A DNA stretch of 19,673 nucleotides from assembly GCA_025357895.1 (NCBI GenBank), contig JANYLL010000405.1, positions 1 to 19,673 of the forward strand, written 5' to 3'. The notes beneath the pieces are model-generated. The model worked only from the letters and a program-made list of their open reading frames with translations. It was not told the DNA's origin and did not search any database. Below are positions 7,804 through 15,538 of this stretch, one piece after another. The DNA comes from Ignavibacteriota bacterium (lineage in GTDB: Bacteria; Bacteroidota; Ignavibacteria; Palsa-1295). The position numbers were made by a program, and so were the translations under genes. Every line of letters starts with the position of its first letter. Positions within the stretch are counted from its first letter, which is position 1.

Positions 7804-8910
7804 TTAACCACTCTTTTTAGAAAAAGCTATACGGGGATCAACAACGGAATAGAGAATATCTGCAAGCAAAAGTCCTATAAGGGTCAGTACAGCTGAAAGT
7901 GTAAATTCCGCCATGATGACCGGATAATCGCGGGCAGTTAATGCCTGAAAGGCTAGCTGACCTATTCCCGGAATGGTAAATATATATTCGATGACGATGG
8001 AGCCTCCGACAAGCGCAGGCAAGAGATAGGCAATAATTGTTACGATCGGTATCAGTGAATTTCGCAGCGCATGTTTATAGACAACGATCTTATTCGATAA
8101 CCCTTTGGCTCTTGCAGTACGTATATAATCTTGTCTGATCACTTCTAACATTGAGCCGCGCATCTGACGTGAAAGATACGCAAAACCACCGTAGGTATAA
8201 GCTGCGATAGGCAGCACCAGATGCCATAAGTAATCAAGCGTTCTGGCCATCCAGGGATCATCGGGTGAGCTATTCATCGAATGCAATCCATTATTAGGAA
8301 ACCATGCGAGGAAATCGCCGCCGCCAAAGAAAATGATTGCCATCGTTGCTATCCAGAATGAGGGCAATGAGTATAAAATAAACACTGCAACAGTGCTGAG
8401 TTTATCAAGTGTGCTATTTTGGTGCGTTGCAGAATAAATGCCAAGAGGTATAGCGATTAGATAAGAAAGAAAAATCGATATCACTGCCAGCAAGATCGTA
8501 ATCGGGATTCGCTCCATGATCTTATCCATTACGTCGCGATTGTCCTGGAAAGACTTACCGAAATCAAGCCTAAGTAAGGCACCAACCCATAATGCATACT
8601 GGTTATCTGCTCCATTCCATTTCCATGTCAAACGATCGGAAAGAGGTTTTAACTTGCCCGTTTGATCTTTTTCATCAGAAAAGATCGTCCAAAACCAGAC
8701 AGGTTTATCCAAATGCCATTGAGCGCGGATCTGATTGATCATTTGCTCATTGAGTTGTTGGTTGCCACGCATAGCGCCTTCGCCGCCCACTCCTGCTTTT
8801 AATTCTGCAGGGTCACCCGGAGCGAGCCGGGAAATTCCAAAGCTTATAACAGTAATGAAAAAAAGCGTCGGAATAAAAAGAAGTAACCGACGAATAATAT
8901 ATTGAAACAT
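7804..8910 (-). CDS. ABC transporter permease, OppB/DppB type
   Basis: The 368-residue partner of the OppC-type permease opens with the family N-terminus (MFQYIIRRLLLFIPTLFFIT, then ISRLAPGDPAE). It has a periplasmic region of about 100 residues, then helices from about 135 onward. The EAA loop is at about 262-285 (DYIRTARAKGLS, then YKHALRNSLIPI). The ending is characteristic: VIEYIFTIPGIGQLAFQA, ARDYPVIM and LLADILYSVVDPRI. The residue 37-110 segment is longer than in E. coli OppB and includes ADNQYALWVGALLRLDFGKS, which matches the usual WLGLLRGDLGxS element. It probably imports di- or oligopeptides; the substrate is not readable. A 12-bp palindrome lies 30 bp upstream of the ATG. Confidence 0.92.
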   Translation of the reverse strand: MFQYIIRRLLLFIPTLFFITVISFGISRLAPGDPAELKAGVGGEGAMRGNQQLNEQMINQIRAQWHLDKPVWFWTIFSDEKDQTGKLKPLSDRLTWKWNGADNQYALWVGALLRLDFGKSFQDNRDVMDKIMERIPITILLAVISIFLSYLIAIPLGIYSATHQNSTLDKLSTVAVFILYSLPSFWIATMAIIFFGGGDFLAWFPNNGLHSMNSSPDDPWMARTLDYLWHLVLPIAAYTYGGFAYLSRQMRGSMLEVIRQDYIRTARAKGLSNKIVVYKHALRNSLIPIVTIIAYLLPALVGGSIVIEYIFTIPGIGQLAFQALTARDYPVIMAEFTLSAVLTLIGLLLADILYSVVDPRIAFSKKSG

Positions 8911-8939
8911 TCTATCTTTATGAGTTAAAGAGAGTCAAC

Positions 8940-8951
8940 CGGTATATACCG
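8940..8951. promoter_or_regulatory. 12-bp perfect palindrome upstream of oppB-type gene
   Basis: CGGTATATACCG is a perfect 12-bp palindrome, 30 bp upstream of the OppB-type ATG and in the 108-bp gap after hldD. The position fits an operator for a dimeric regulator, but there is no second copy and no regulator gene nearby. TTGACT begins 4 nt inside it on the minus strand, but no good -10 follows before the ATG. Confidence 0.3.
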
Positions 8952-9018
8952 ACAAACCCGTGATTGCAAAAATACCTCATTTATGTAAGCGAAGAGAGAA
9001 AAACGAAGATCGAAGCTA

Positions 9019-9990
9019 TCATAAATATGGCTGCGATTTCATTAAATATCCCTGAACATAATCCTTTACTGCATTTTCTAACTCTGTAAATGGCTGAGAA
9101 TATCCTGCTTTACGCAGTTTACCCATCTCTGCTTCTGTAAAATATTGATACGCCGATCGTATTTCTTCAGGCATATCTACATATTTAATCTTTGTCTCTT
9201 TGCCCATTGCTAAAAAAAGTGCTGAGGCAAGATCATTCCAGGAACGTGCTTTCCCTGTGCCAAGATTAAATATTCCTTTAATATTCGGATTATGTAATGA
9301 CCACATCAGAACATCTACACAATCATTAACATAAATAAAATCCCGTAAGAATTCACCGTCTTTATACCTTGGATCATAAGATTTGAAGAGTTTTAATTCT
9401 CCGCTTTCAAGAACCTGATGATATGCCTTATAAACCAAACTTGCCATCGTCCCCTTATGATATTCATTCGGTCCGAAAACATTAAAGAATTTAAACCCAG
9501 TACAATCTTCATCATAATTATTTTCGATAAGCCAGAGATCAAAAATATGCTTGGAAAAGCCATACGCATTCAGAGGTCTATAGCTTGTTATCTTTTGATT
9601 TTCATCTGAGAATCCGGCACTACCATCTCCATACGTTGAAGCACTTGATGCATAAATAAAAGGTTTTTCAGCCCAAAAGCACCACTCTGCTAATGACTTG
9701 CTGAATTGAAAATTATTTTGCATTAAGTAATCAACATCGCGTTCTGTCGTCGAAGTGCATGCTCCGAGATGAAATACAGCATCGACATCATCTTTATCCA
9801 GTCCTTCCTCAAGATATTCAAGAAAGTCATCTTTATGGCAGTAATCATCAAATTGTTTACCGAGAAGATTTTTCCATTTCTCCGTTGAATCAAATTCATC
9901 GACAATAAGAATATCCGTGATCCCGTTCTCATTCAATCGTTTTAAGAGTACGCTTCCGATAAACCCCGCTCCCCCTGTAAGTATTATCAT
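9019..9990 (-). CDS. hldD: ADP-L-glycero-D-manno-heptose 6-epimerase
   Basis: The 323-residue extended short-chain dehydrogenase/reductase converts ADP-D-glycero- to ADP-L-glycero-D-manno-heptose for the LPS inner core. The NADP-binding GGAGFIG is at residues 6-12 and the enzyme-specific VDEFDSTEKWKNL follows at about 30-42. HLGACTSTTE is at 74-83, and the catalytic Ser region IYASSASTYG is at 112-121. Y143xxxK147 (AYGFSK) is the catalytic pair. FFNVFGPNEYHKG and GEFLRDFIYVNDCVDV are also typical of HldD (RfaD). Length equals the usual 310-330 residues, so it looks complete. The gene follows purA by 59 bp with no visible terminator between them. Its presence implies a heptose-containing LPS core. 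Confidence 0.95.
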   Translation of the reverse strand: MIILTGGAGFIGSVLLKRLNENGITDILIVDEFDSTEKWKNLLGKQFDDYCHKDDFLEYLEEGLDKDDVDAVFHLGACTSTTERDVDYLMQNNFQFSKSLAEWCFWAEKPFIYASSASTYGDGSAGFSDENQKITSYRPLNAYGFSKHIFDLWLIENNYDEDCTGFKFFNVFGPNEYHKGTMASLVYKAYHQVLESGELKLFKSYDPRYKDGEFLRDFIYVNDCVDVLMWSLHNPNIKGIFNLGTGKARSWNDLASALFLAMGKETKIKYVDMPEEIRSAYQYFTEAEMGKLRKAGYSQPFTELENAVKDYVQGYLMKSQPYL

Positions 9991-10049
9991 AGTGAGTCGT
10001 TAGTCCTTTCTGTTCTTGGGTGCTTTATTGTCATTATTTTTGGAAATGA

Positions 10050-11372
10050 CTAAAGACTGCCAACTAATGACTGCTCCACAAGTGTCTCATTTCTACCGGC
10101 TCCGATCGAAATAATATTAAGCGGAGCACCAAGTTCACGCTCGATCGCATCTAAATAAATTTTTACATTGCCTGGCAGATCTTCGCGTTTACTGATTCCC
10201 TCAAGTTCACTTTTTTTCCATCCTGAGAATGATTCATAGATCGGACGAATAGCTCCGAGCGTCTTAAGATTTGTTGTAAAATGCTCAATTATTTTGCCGT
10301 CTGTTACCCGCTCGTATTTCGTGCAGATCTTTATCTCCGGCATATCACTTAATACGTCAAGCTTTGTCAACGCAATAGACTCGATACCGTTGATCATCAC
10401 AGCATATCTGACTGCGACTGCGTCAAGCCAGCCACAACGCCGTGGTCGGCCTGTCGTTGCGCCATATTCACGCCCTGCCTTACGAAGCCCCTCACCTGTT
10501 GAATCCAATAGCTCGGTTGGAAAAGGTCCGTTTCCTACACGGGTAGAATATGCTTTGACAACTCCGATGACCTTGTCTATTGATGTTGGTGGTATTCCCA
10601 AGCCAGTACAAGCTCCGCCAGCTGTCGGACTGCTTGAAGTCACATAAGGATATGTTCCGAAGTCTATATCAAGAAGAGCAGCCTGTGCGCCTTCGAGCAA
10701 AACATTCTTTCCTTCAGCAATGGCTTTATTAAGAAGCAGCGATGTATCAGTAATATACGGATCCATTTCCTGATCGAAGACCTCATAGTCTCTGATGATC
10801 TGCTCGACGTCACAAAGATCTTTCGAATCATAAAATTTCGAAAGAAGCTCATTTTTTTCAAAAATGTTCTGACGCAGTTTTTCAGCAAGCAGATTGCGGT
10901 CAAGAAGATCAACTATACGTATTCCTTTACGTGCAAATTTATCTTCGTAGGCAGGTCCTATTCCTCTTCCTGTCGTTCCGACAGCCTTACCATCACCGGA
11001 TTTACTCAGACGGGCTTCGCTTGCCTTATCGATCTGCTTATGATACGGCATGATCAAATGAGCATTGTAGGAAATAAAAAGTCTGCCTTTAACCTCGACT
11101 CCGGCATCTTCAACCATTTTGATCTCTTCACGAAGTGCTACGGGATCGATAACGACTCCGTTACCAATAATACAAAAAACTCCGGGATGAAAAATACCGC
11201 TTGGGATAAGATGGAGCACAAATTCGCGACCGTCAGGAAGTTTGATGGTATGGCCTGCATTAGCGCCGCCTTGGTAGCGTGCAACGTACTCACAATTTTC
11301 GGCAAGTAGATCGACGATCTTACCCTTTCCTTCATCTCCCCATTGTGAGCCAAGAACAATTGTTACAGGCAT
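10050..11372 (-). CDS. purA: Adenylosuccinate synthetase
   Basis: The 440-residue enzyme joins IMP and aspartate using GTP to give adenylosuccinate, the first step from IMP to AMP. The P-loop-like GSQWGDEGKGK is at residues 8-18, with D13 as catalytic base. GGANAGH at 35-41 places the catalytic histidine at H41, the same number as in the E. coli enzyme. TTGRGIGPAYEDK (IMP site) and the late TTGRPRRCGWLDAV segment are present. The length is normal and it starts at ATG 11372. It lies in the same orientation as secD-secF-STAS but is separated from the STAS gene by a palindrome-rich 93-bp gap, so cotranscription is uncertain. hldD follows closely. Confidence 0.97.
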   Translation of the reverse strand: MPVTIVLGSQWGDEGKGKIVDLLAENCEYVARYQGGANAGHTIKLPDGREFVLHLIPSGIFHPGVFCIIGNGVVIDPVALREEIKMVEDAGVEVKGRLFISYNAHLIMPYHKQIDKASEARLSKSGDGKAVGTTGRGIGPAYEDKFARKGIRIVDLLDRNLLAEKLRQNIFEKNELLSKFYDSKDLCDVEQIIRDYEVFDQEMDPYITDTSLLLNKAIAEGKNVLLEGAQAALLDIDFGTYPYVTSSSPTAGGACTGLGIPPTSIDKVIGVVKAYSTRVGNGPFPTELLDSTGEGLRKAGREYGATTGRPRRCGWLDAVAVRYAVMINGIESIALTKLDVLSDMPEIKICTKYERVTDGKIIEHFTTNLKTLGAIRPIYESFSGWKKSELEGISKREDLPGNVKIYLDAIERELGAPLNIISIGAGRNETLVEQSLVGSL

Positions 11373-11378
11373 GTATTC

Positions 11379-11464
11379 AAGCTTAAACTTTAAAGCTTAA
11401 AGCTTAAAATAAAGCTTAAGCACTTCTTTCCTTCTTTACGCTTTAAGCTTTACGCTTTAAGCTT
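11379..11464. repeat. AAGCTT / CTTTAAGC palindromic repeat cluster (30-bp imperfect inverted repeat)
   Basis: The whole 93-bp gap between the STAS gene and purA is made of short palindromic units. AAGCTT occurs six times (at 11379, 11393, 11400, 11412, 11445 and 11459). A 14-bp unit, TTTACGCTTTAAGC, is perfectly tandem at 11435-11448 and 11449-11462. The left arm 11379-11408 and the reverse complement of the right arm 11435-11464 agree at 26 of 30 positions by eye, with a 26-nt loop, so the RNA could fold into one long hairpin. It is probably an intergenic repeat or an RNA processing or termination structure. No protein-coding signal is visible. Confidence 0.75.
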
Positions 11465-11465
11465 G

Positions 11466-11777
11466 TTATCGTACGCCGAGCACATCGGCAAGTTTGGTTA
11501 GTTCTAGGAGGTTCTTAAATTGCGCACTGGGTTCTTCGATTGCCAGAGTTGCTCCTACTGATAGCGCCGCTTCGCGTGCACCAAGGAGCATTCCCAGACC
11601 GGAGCTATCAACAAAACCAACTGAATGCATATTGATTACTACATTCGAAATTGCTCCTGCTGCTGTTATCTCTTCGCGGATAAGCTTGGCGAATTTCATC
11701 GCCTCTGCTCCGCCGGTCAGATCTCCGTTGAGATCGACTTTAAGCAATGCGCCTTCTTTGGTGATCTTTGAATTCAT
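11466..11777 (-). CDS. STAS-domain anti-sigma-factor antagonist-like protein
   Basis: The 103-residue protein is a single STAS domain of the SpoIIAA/RsbV type. GALLKVDLNGDLTGG forms the first strands, ISNVVINMHSVGFVDSSGLGMLL is the core strand and phosphorylation loop, and a C-terminal helix ends with FKNLLELTKLADVL. In this family the serine of the DSSG motif (S58/S59 here) is phosphorylated by an anti-sigma kinase and controls partner binding. No kinase, phosphatase or sigma gene is in the window, so the partner is unknown; it could also serve a lipid-transport or signalling complex. It starts 8 bp after the secF stop, so it is very probably in the secD-secF transcript, which is an unusual pairing. 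Confidence 0.88.
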   Translation of the reverse strand: MNSKITKEGALLKVDLNGDLTGGAEAMKFAKLIREEITAAGAISNVVINMHSVGFVDSSGLGMLLGAREAALSVGATLAIEEPSAQFKNLLELTKLADVLGVR

Positions 11778-11785
11778 TGTTCTAA

Positions 11786-12763
11786 TTAAATCGCAGTTGC
11801 AACCTCTTTGCTTTTGGTCTGCCCTACCGTGCGAACGACTTTATTCTTATCGCGATGCAGCCAATCATAGGAAATTGCCGATGCAACAAAAATAGATGAA
11901 TACGTGCCGGTTATAACACCGATGAGCATCGTAAAGGCAAATCCGCGAAGCACTTCTCCGCCAAAAATAAAGAGCACGACAAGTGTCAGAAAAACCGTAC
12001 CGGAAGTGATGATCGTTCGAGGAAGTGTCTCATTGATCGCCCTGTTCATGATCGTTTTCAAATCCTGACCTTTATATTTTTTCTGATCTTCGCGAATACG
12101 ATCGTAAATAATAACGGTATCATTAACAGAGAATCCTACGATAGTCAGGAATGCTGCCAGAAGCGTGGAATTCATTTCCAGATTTAGCCATGGTGCAATA
12201 CCATTACAGATCACTGCAAATGCGAATGCAACCAGAACGTCATGCACGATAGCAATAACTGCGCCCATTCCATAAACGAATTTGAACCGGAAAGCAAGGT
12301 AGATCAAAATCACGATACAGGTAAAGAAAACGGCGAAGAGAGCTTTTTGCTGCAGCTCTTTTCCGATCTTTGCTCCGATATGTGTATTCTGCATGAGCTG
12401 TGCATTATTCCCGGGAATACCTTTGGTAATAGCATCCTGCACCTTCTTCGTCGTCTGTGCTCCGGCACCGGCTCCTGCAGCGCCTTCTCGAACGCGGATA
12501 AGGACGCCGGCCTCATCTGATCCGTAATACTTAACCTCAGCGCCACGGAAGCCTCCGGCATCAAGCGCGGAGCGAATGTCGTCGATCCTCACGACTTTTT
12601 CAAACTTCAACTGTACTTCTGTTCCGCCGGCGAAATCGATACCGAATTCAACGCCTTTAAAAAGCGCCCAGATAATACCTGCTACCGTAATAAAAATAGA
12701 AACGAAATACCAGGTGCGGCGCTTACCTATAAAATCAATGTTAGTCTTACGAAAAAAGTGCAT
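11786..12763 (-). CDS. secF: Protein translocase subunit SecF
   Basis: The 325-residue inner-membrane protein works with SecD and SecYEG to drive late steps of protein export using the proton gradient. After the first helix (about 18-37) comes the SecF signature EFGIDFAGGTEVQLKF, followed by a periplasmic P4 domain of about 80 residues. The remaining five helices include GFSVNDTVIIYDRIRE, NETLPRTIITSG and EVLRGFAFTMLIGVITGTYSS. The length is normal for SecF and the C-terminus is short and basic. The gene starts 63 bp after secD and is followed by the STAS gene after 8 bp. The ATG has no strong Shine-Dalgarno site. Confidence 0.96.
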   Translation of the reverse strand: MHFFRKTNIDFIGKRRTWYFVSIFITVAGIIWALFKGVEFGIDFAGGTEVQLKFEKVVRIDDIRSALDAGGFRGAEVKYYGSDEAGVLIRVREGAAGAGAGAQTTKKVQDAITKGIPGNNAQLMQNTHIGAKIGKELQQKALFAVFFTCIVILIYLAFRFKFVYGMGAVIAIVHDVLVAFAFAVICNGIAPWLNLEMNSTLLAAFLTIVGFSVNDTVIIYDRIREDQKKYKGQDLKTIMNRAINETLPRTIITSGTVFLTLVVLFIFGGEVLRGFAFTMLIGVITGTYSSIFVASAISYDWLHRDKNKVVRTVGQTKSKEVATAI

Positions 12764-12826
12764 GTCGTTTATTAAGTAAAAATTTATTTAAAATACTGAA
12801 TTTTCAGATGTACCTTCTTTATTATA

Positions 12827-14851
12827 TTATCCGAACTTGATGACATTCGGAGAGCGCTCTAAAAGCAGGTCAAAAATAATTCTCGTGATCACGATTGCCG
12901 TGAAAAGCGAAGCTGCAATACCGATCATCAATGTAACTGCGAAGCCCTGCACCGTTCCTGTACCAAATGAATACAAAATGATACCGGAGAAAAATGCTGT
13001 TAAGTGTCCGTCAAAAATAGGGGCGAACGCTCGTTTATACCCATCTTCTATGGCAAGTTTTAGCGACTTACCATTGCCAAGTTCTTCTCGTATTCGTTCA
13101 TAGATCAGCACGTTAGCATCAACGGCAATACCGACAGTAAGAACAAGACCTGCCATACCCGGCAATGTCAAGGTAGCACCGAATGTTGCTAAAACGGCAA
13201 GCGTAAAGAGAAGATTGATCACAACGGCAAGATCTGCAACGAAGCCGCCTGTTACATAATAGAAGCCCATGAACACCATAACGGCAAGGAAGCCGATAAG
13301 AATGGATGATGTTCCCTTTGCAATTGAATCCGCTCCGAGCGATGGTCCGACAACTTGCTCCTGAATGATCTTTACAGGCGCAGGAAGAGCGCCGGCTTTG
13401 AGAACGATCTTCATAAGGTTTGCTTCGGTAAGATCGCGCATTCCGGAAATTTCAGAATTACCGCCTTCGATCTTCTGATGAACGTTAGGGGCAGAATAAA
13501 CGACGCCATCGAGTACGATCGCGATCTGCTTATTGATATTCTCACCTGTGACCCTTGCCCACATTCTTGCTCCCTCATCATCCATTTGCATCGTTACGAC
13601 TGCCTTACCGTCACGGCTGTCTTTTTCTGCACCGGTGATGTATTTTCCTGTTAATTCAGGCTGAGCATTCAAGAAAAAGATCTGGTAAAAATTTTCTCCG
13701 TTCGTTCCTTTTTCAGGGCGGCTAAAAGCAAAGGACATTTCTCCGTCATAGAGAGGCTTAATATCCGGACGATTCAAAATATCCATGATCGCTTTACGAT
13801 CTGCTTCTAAGACGAAGATACGAGGATCTTTCTGACTTGCACCTTTTCTGATGAAGATCGAAAAAGGATGCTTCTTTGTATATTTTTCAGCGACCTGCTC
13901 TTTGCTCAGACCGGCATATTCCAAGCTGTCTGCCATACGGACTGAATCATCGGCAGTAAGTTTTTGTCCCGTCATAACCGATGAATCCCTACCTGCTCCG
14001 GTACTATCTTTCTTTACTTTCTTTGCAGCAAGGTCTTTCTTTTTTGCAGCGGCTTGAGCTAGCTTTGAACTATCTGCCTTTTTTGTCGTATCACTTTTCA
14101 TGGCAGAACTTGTATCCTTAACAGGAGCAATTCCTAAAAGATAGTTATCAATATTATCGAAAACCTTGTTGACGATCTTCGGATCCTTGAAGAGTTTAAA
14201 TTCAAGTTGTGCTGTTCCTTCAAGAAGCTGGCGAACCTGAGCCGGATCTCCGGCACCGGGCACTTCGATAATGATGCGGCGTGTGCCAAATTTCTGAATC
14301 GTCGGCTCGGTCAATCCGAACTGATCGATACGATTACGAATAATTTCGATCGCTCTATCGACTGCTTCGTCAGAACCAGTCTGCAGCGAGGCAGCGATTT
14401 CTTTATCATCGCCGGTCTTGACATCGGAGAGTAAGAAATAATTAGCAAGGGCTTTGCCTTTAGGCGCAGCGATCTCGGCAAATTTCTTTACGAAGATCGA
14501 AACTACCGGTTCTTCGGATACTGCTTCTTCTGCACTGGTGGCAGCAAGAACCTGATCGAAGATAGCATCTTTATTCGTTGCCTGTTCTTCAATAAATTTC
14601 AAGACGTCAACTTCCATCGTAACATAGATTCCGCCACGAAGATCGAGACCAAGTTTGATAGCTTTTTTACCTGAGGTTTTTATTGCCTCATCGTTAGCCG
14701 CGAGATACTGTGCTTTTTTTGCAGAATCTTTAGGACCGAAATCCGCAATATCCGAGCGATACTCCTGTGATTTCAACGTAGGATATAATGCCCAGAGTGA
14801 GCCGGCTATGCATAAAAGAACGACGATGATTAAAGTACGATTTTTCTTCAC
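12827..14851 (-). CDS. secD: Protein translocase subunit SecD
   Basis: The 674-residue protein is the SecF partner in the auxiliary translocase. The first helix is at about 7-23, and KLGLDLRGGIYVTMEV at 66-81 is the family signature. RNRIDQFGLTEPTIQ and IEVPGAGDPAQVRQLLEGTAQLEF (196-218) open the P1 region, and DGVVYSAPNV and ISGMRDLTEA follow. The C-terminal six-helix half carries GLVLTVGIAVDANVLIYERIREE at 568-590. Residues about 245-325 are a Lys/Ala/Ser/Asp-rich, low-complexity segment absent from E. coli SecD; comparable insertions are known in Bacteroidetes/Chlorobi SecD. The start is GTG at 14851 without a clear Shine-Dalgarno site. Upstream lies a 687-bp gap with a predicted RNA and terminator. 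Confidence 0.95.
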   Translation of the reverse strand: MKKNRTLIIVVLLCIAGSLWALYPTLKSQEYRSDIADFGPKDSAKKAQYLAANDEAIKTSGKKAIKLGLDLRGGIYVTMEVDVLKFIEEQATNKDAIFDQVLAATSAEEAVSEEPVVSIFVKKFAEIAAPKGKALANYFLLSDVKTGDDKEIAASLQTGSDEAVDRAIEIIRNRIDQFGLTEPTIQKFGTRRIIIEVPGAGDPAQVRQLLEGTAQLEFKLFKDPKIVNKVFDNIDNYLLGIAPVKDTSSAMKSDTTKKADSSKLAQAAAKKKDLAAKKVKKDSTGAGRDSSVMTGQKLTADDSVRMADSLEYAGLSKEQVAEKYTKKHPFSIFIRKGASQKDPRIFVLEADRKAIMDILNRPDIKPLYDGEMSFAFSRPEKGTNGENFYQIFFLNAQPELTGKYITGAEKDSRDGKAVVTMQMDDEGARMWARVTGENINKQIAIVLDGVVYSAPNVHQKIEGGNSEISGMRDLTEANLMKIVLKAGALPAPVKIIQEQVVGPSLGADSIAKGTSSILIGFLAVMVFMGFYYVTGGFVADLAVVINLLFTLAVLATFGATLTLPGMAGLVLTVGIAVDANVLIYERIREELGNGKSLKLAIEDGYKRAFAPIFDGHLTAFFSGIILYSFGTGTVQGFAVTLMIGIAASLFTAIVITRIIFDLLLERSPNVIKFG

Positions 14852-14984
14852 GTTATATAATTATGAAATAAGTCTTTAATTGCAAAAGACACCGCATAAC
14901 ACGAAATTTAGCAAAGCGGCTCCCGAAATTCCCGTTATTTTATCTCCAAATAAACTTTTACCCGCATTCCCTTTCCCCGACCTC

Positions 14985-15028
14985 AAAAAACATGAAAACC
15001 CTGCTCTCGAAAGAATCAGGGTTTTCAT
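14985..15028 (-). terminator. Rho-independent terminator-like hairpin of RNA copy A
   Basis: A perfect 12-bp stem (14992-15003 with 15017-15028, AUGAAAACCCUG against CAGGGUUUUCAU) encloses a 13-nt loop and is followed on the minus strand by TTTTTT after two bases. It lies 134 bp upstream of secD and after the lipoprotein terminator, so it ends either a small RNA or a secD leader. Confidence 0.65.
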
Positions 15029-15110
15029 TAGTTTGCCTTATCAACATGCCGTTCTAAAAAAAACGGCTTCTTGTGAAGTGAGAAGAAATTCTTGGTTTTT
15101 CTTTAGGACT
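14985..15110 (-). ncRNA. Predicted structured RNA module, copy A
   Basis: Read on the minus strand, this segment has a UUUCUUCUCACUUCACAAGAA stretch, then a hairpin GCCGUU...AACGGC (15067-15048). A single-stranded linker containing GAUAAGGCAAACUAAUG follows (15046-15026), then a terminator hairpin ending in six U (14985). The 21-nt linker is identical in copy B (16443-16568) and the first hairpin is structurally conserved with a G-C to G·U change. The 5' boundary is a guess and no good promoter was found close by. It may be an independent small RNA, or the leader of secD (start codon 134 nt downstream), in which case the terminator would be an attenuator. No known RNA family was recognised. 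Confidence 0.45.
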
Positions 15111-15467
15111 TCCTGTCCGTAAAATGGATTAATTTTTTAAAATTTAATAATACTGATCGTTTTCATGTCGGGAATCACCGAACCCCTGCTGTAGATCATG
15201 GTACAAAATATTTTTTTCTTCGCGGTAAAATTTCCAAGAGTGATTGGGAAACGACTTAGTTTTTTTTACAGCGACTAATGTTTACTATCCTCTACAAAAA
15301 CCGTGGCTACGATAAAATGACGATACTAATGAGTACAAAGATACGGCAATATTTCCAAATTGATACCAATTATTTTAAATAAAATCATCATACTTCTAAC
15401 CCCTTTTGAATCAATATCCTATAGACCATCAAACTAAACCATTTCTGCCAACAGATTACCCTTTATC
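15111..15467. other. Intergenic stretch with no recognised gene
   Basis: About 360 AT-rich bases lie between RNA copy A and the lipoprotein terminator. No credible open reading frame, tRNA or strong hairpin was seen. A minus-strand TATCTTTG at 15343-15336 matches the Bacteroidetes -7 consensus TAnnTTTG, but no TTTG sits at the expected distance upstream, so it is only a weak candidate promoter for RNA copy A or secD. Confidence 0.5.
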
Positions 15468-15502
15468 AAAAAAAAACTCCCCGCTTCCGAGGAAGCGGGG
15501 AG
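15468..15502 (-). terminator. Rho-independent terminator of the lipoprotein gene
   Basis: An 11-bp perfect G+C-rich stem (CTCCCCGCTTC at 15477-15487 with GAAGCGGGGAG at 15492-15502) closes a 4-nt loop. It is followed on the minus strand by nine T (15476-15468). It sits 36 nt after the lipoprotein stop codon and is the clearest terminator in the window. Confidence 0.93.
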
Positions 15503-15512
15503 CTATTTGCTC

Positions 15513-15533
15513 TTCATATTGCAACAATATGAA
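15513..15533 (-). repeat. Second 3'-UTR hairpin before the lipoprotein terminator
   Basis: UUCAUAUUG and CAAUAUGAA form a perfect 9-bp stem with a 3-nt loop between the lipoprotein stop codon and its terminator. Hairpin, then a GCAAAUAGC linker, then the terminator parallels the layout of RNA copies A and B. Confidence 0.6.
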
Positions 15534-15538
15534 TGTAA

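Noticed and set aside
14880..15122. An 80-codon plus-strand open frame
   Set aside because: It runs through the structured RNA module and terminator of the other strand, has no homology I recognise and no Shine-Dalgarno site; composition looks like chance.
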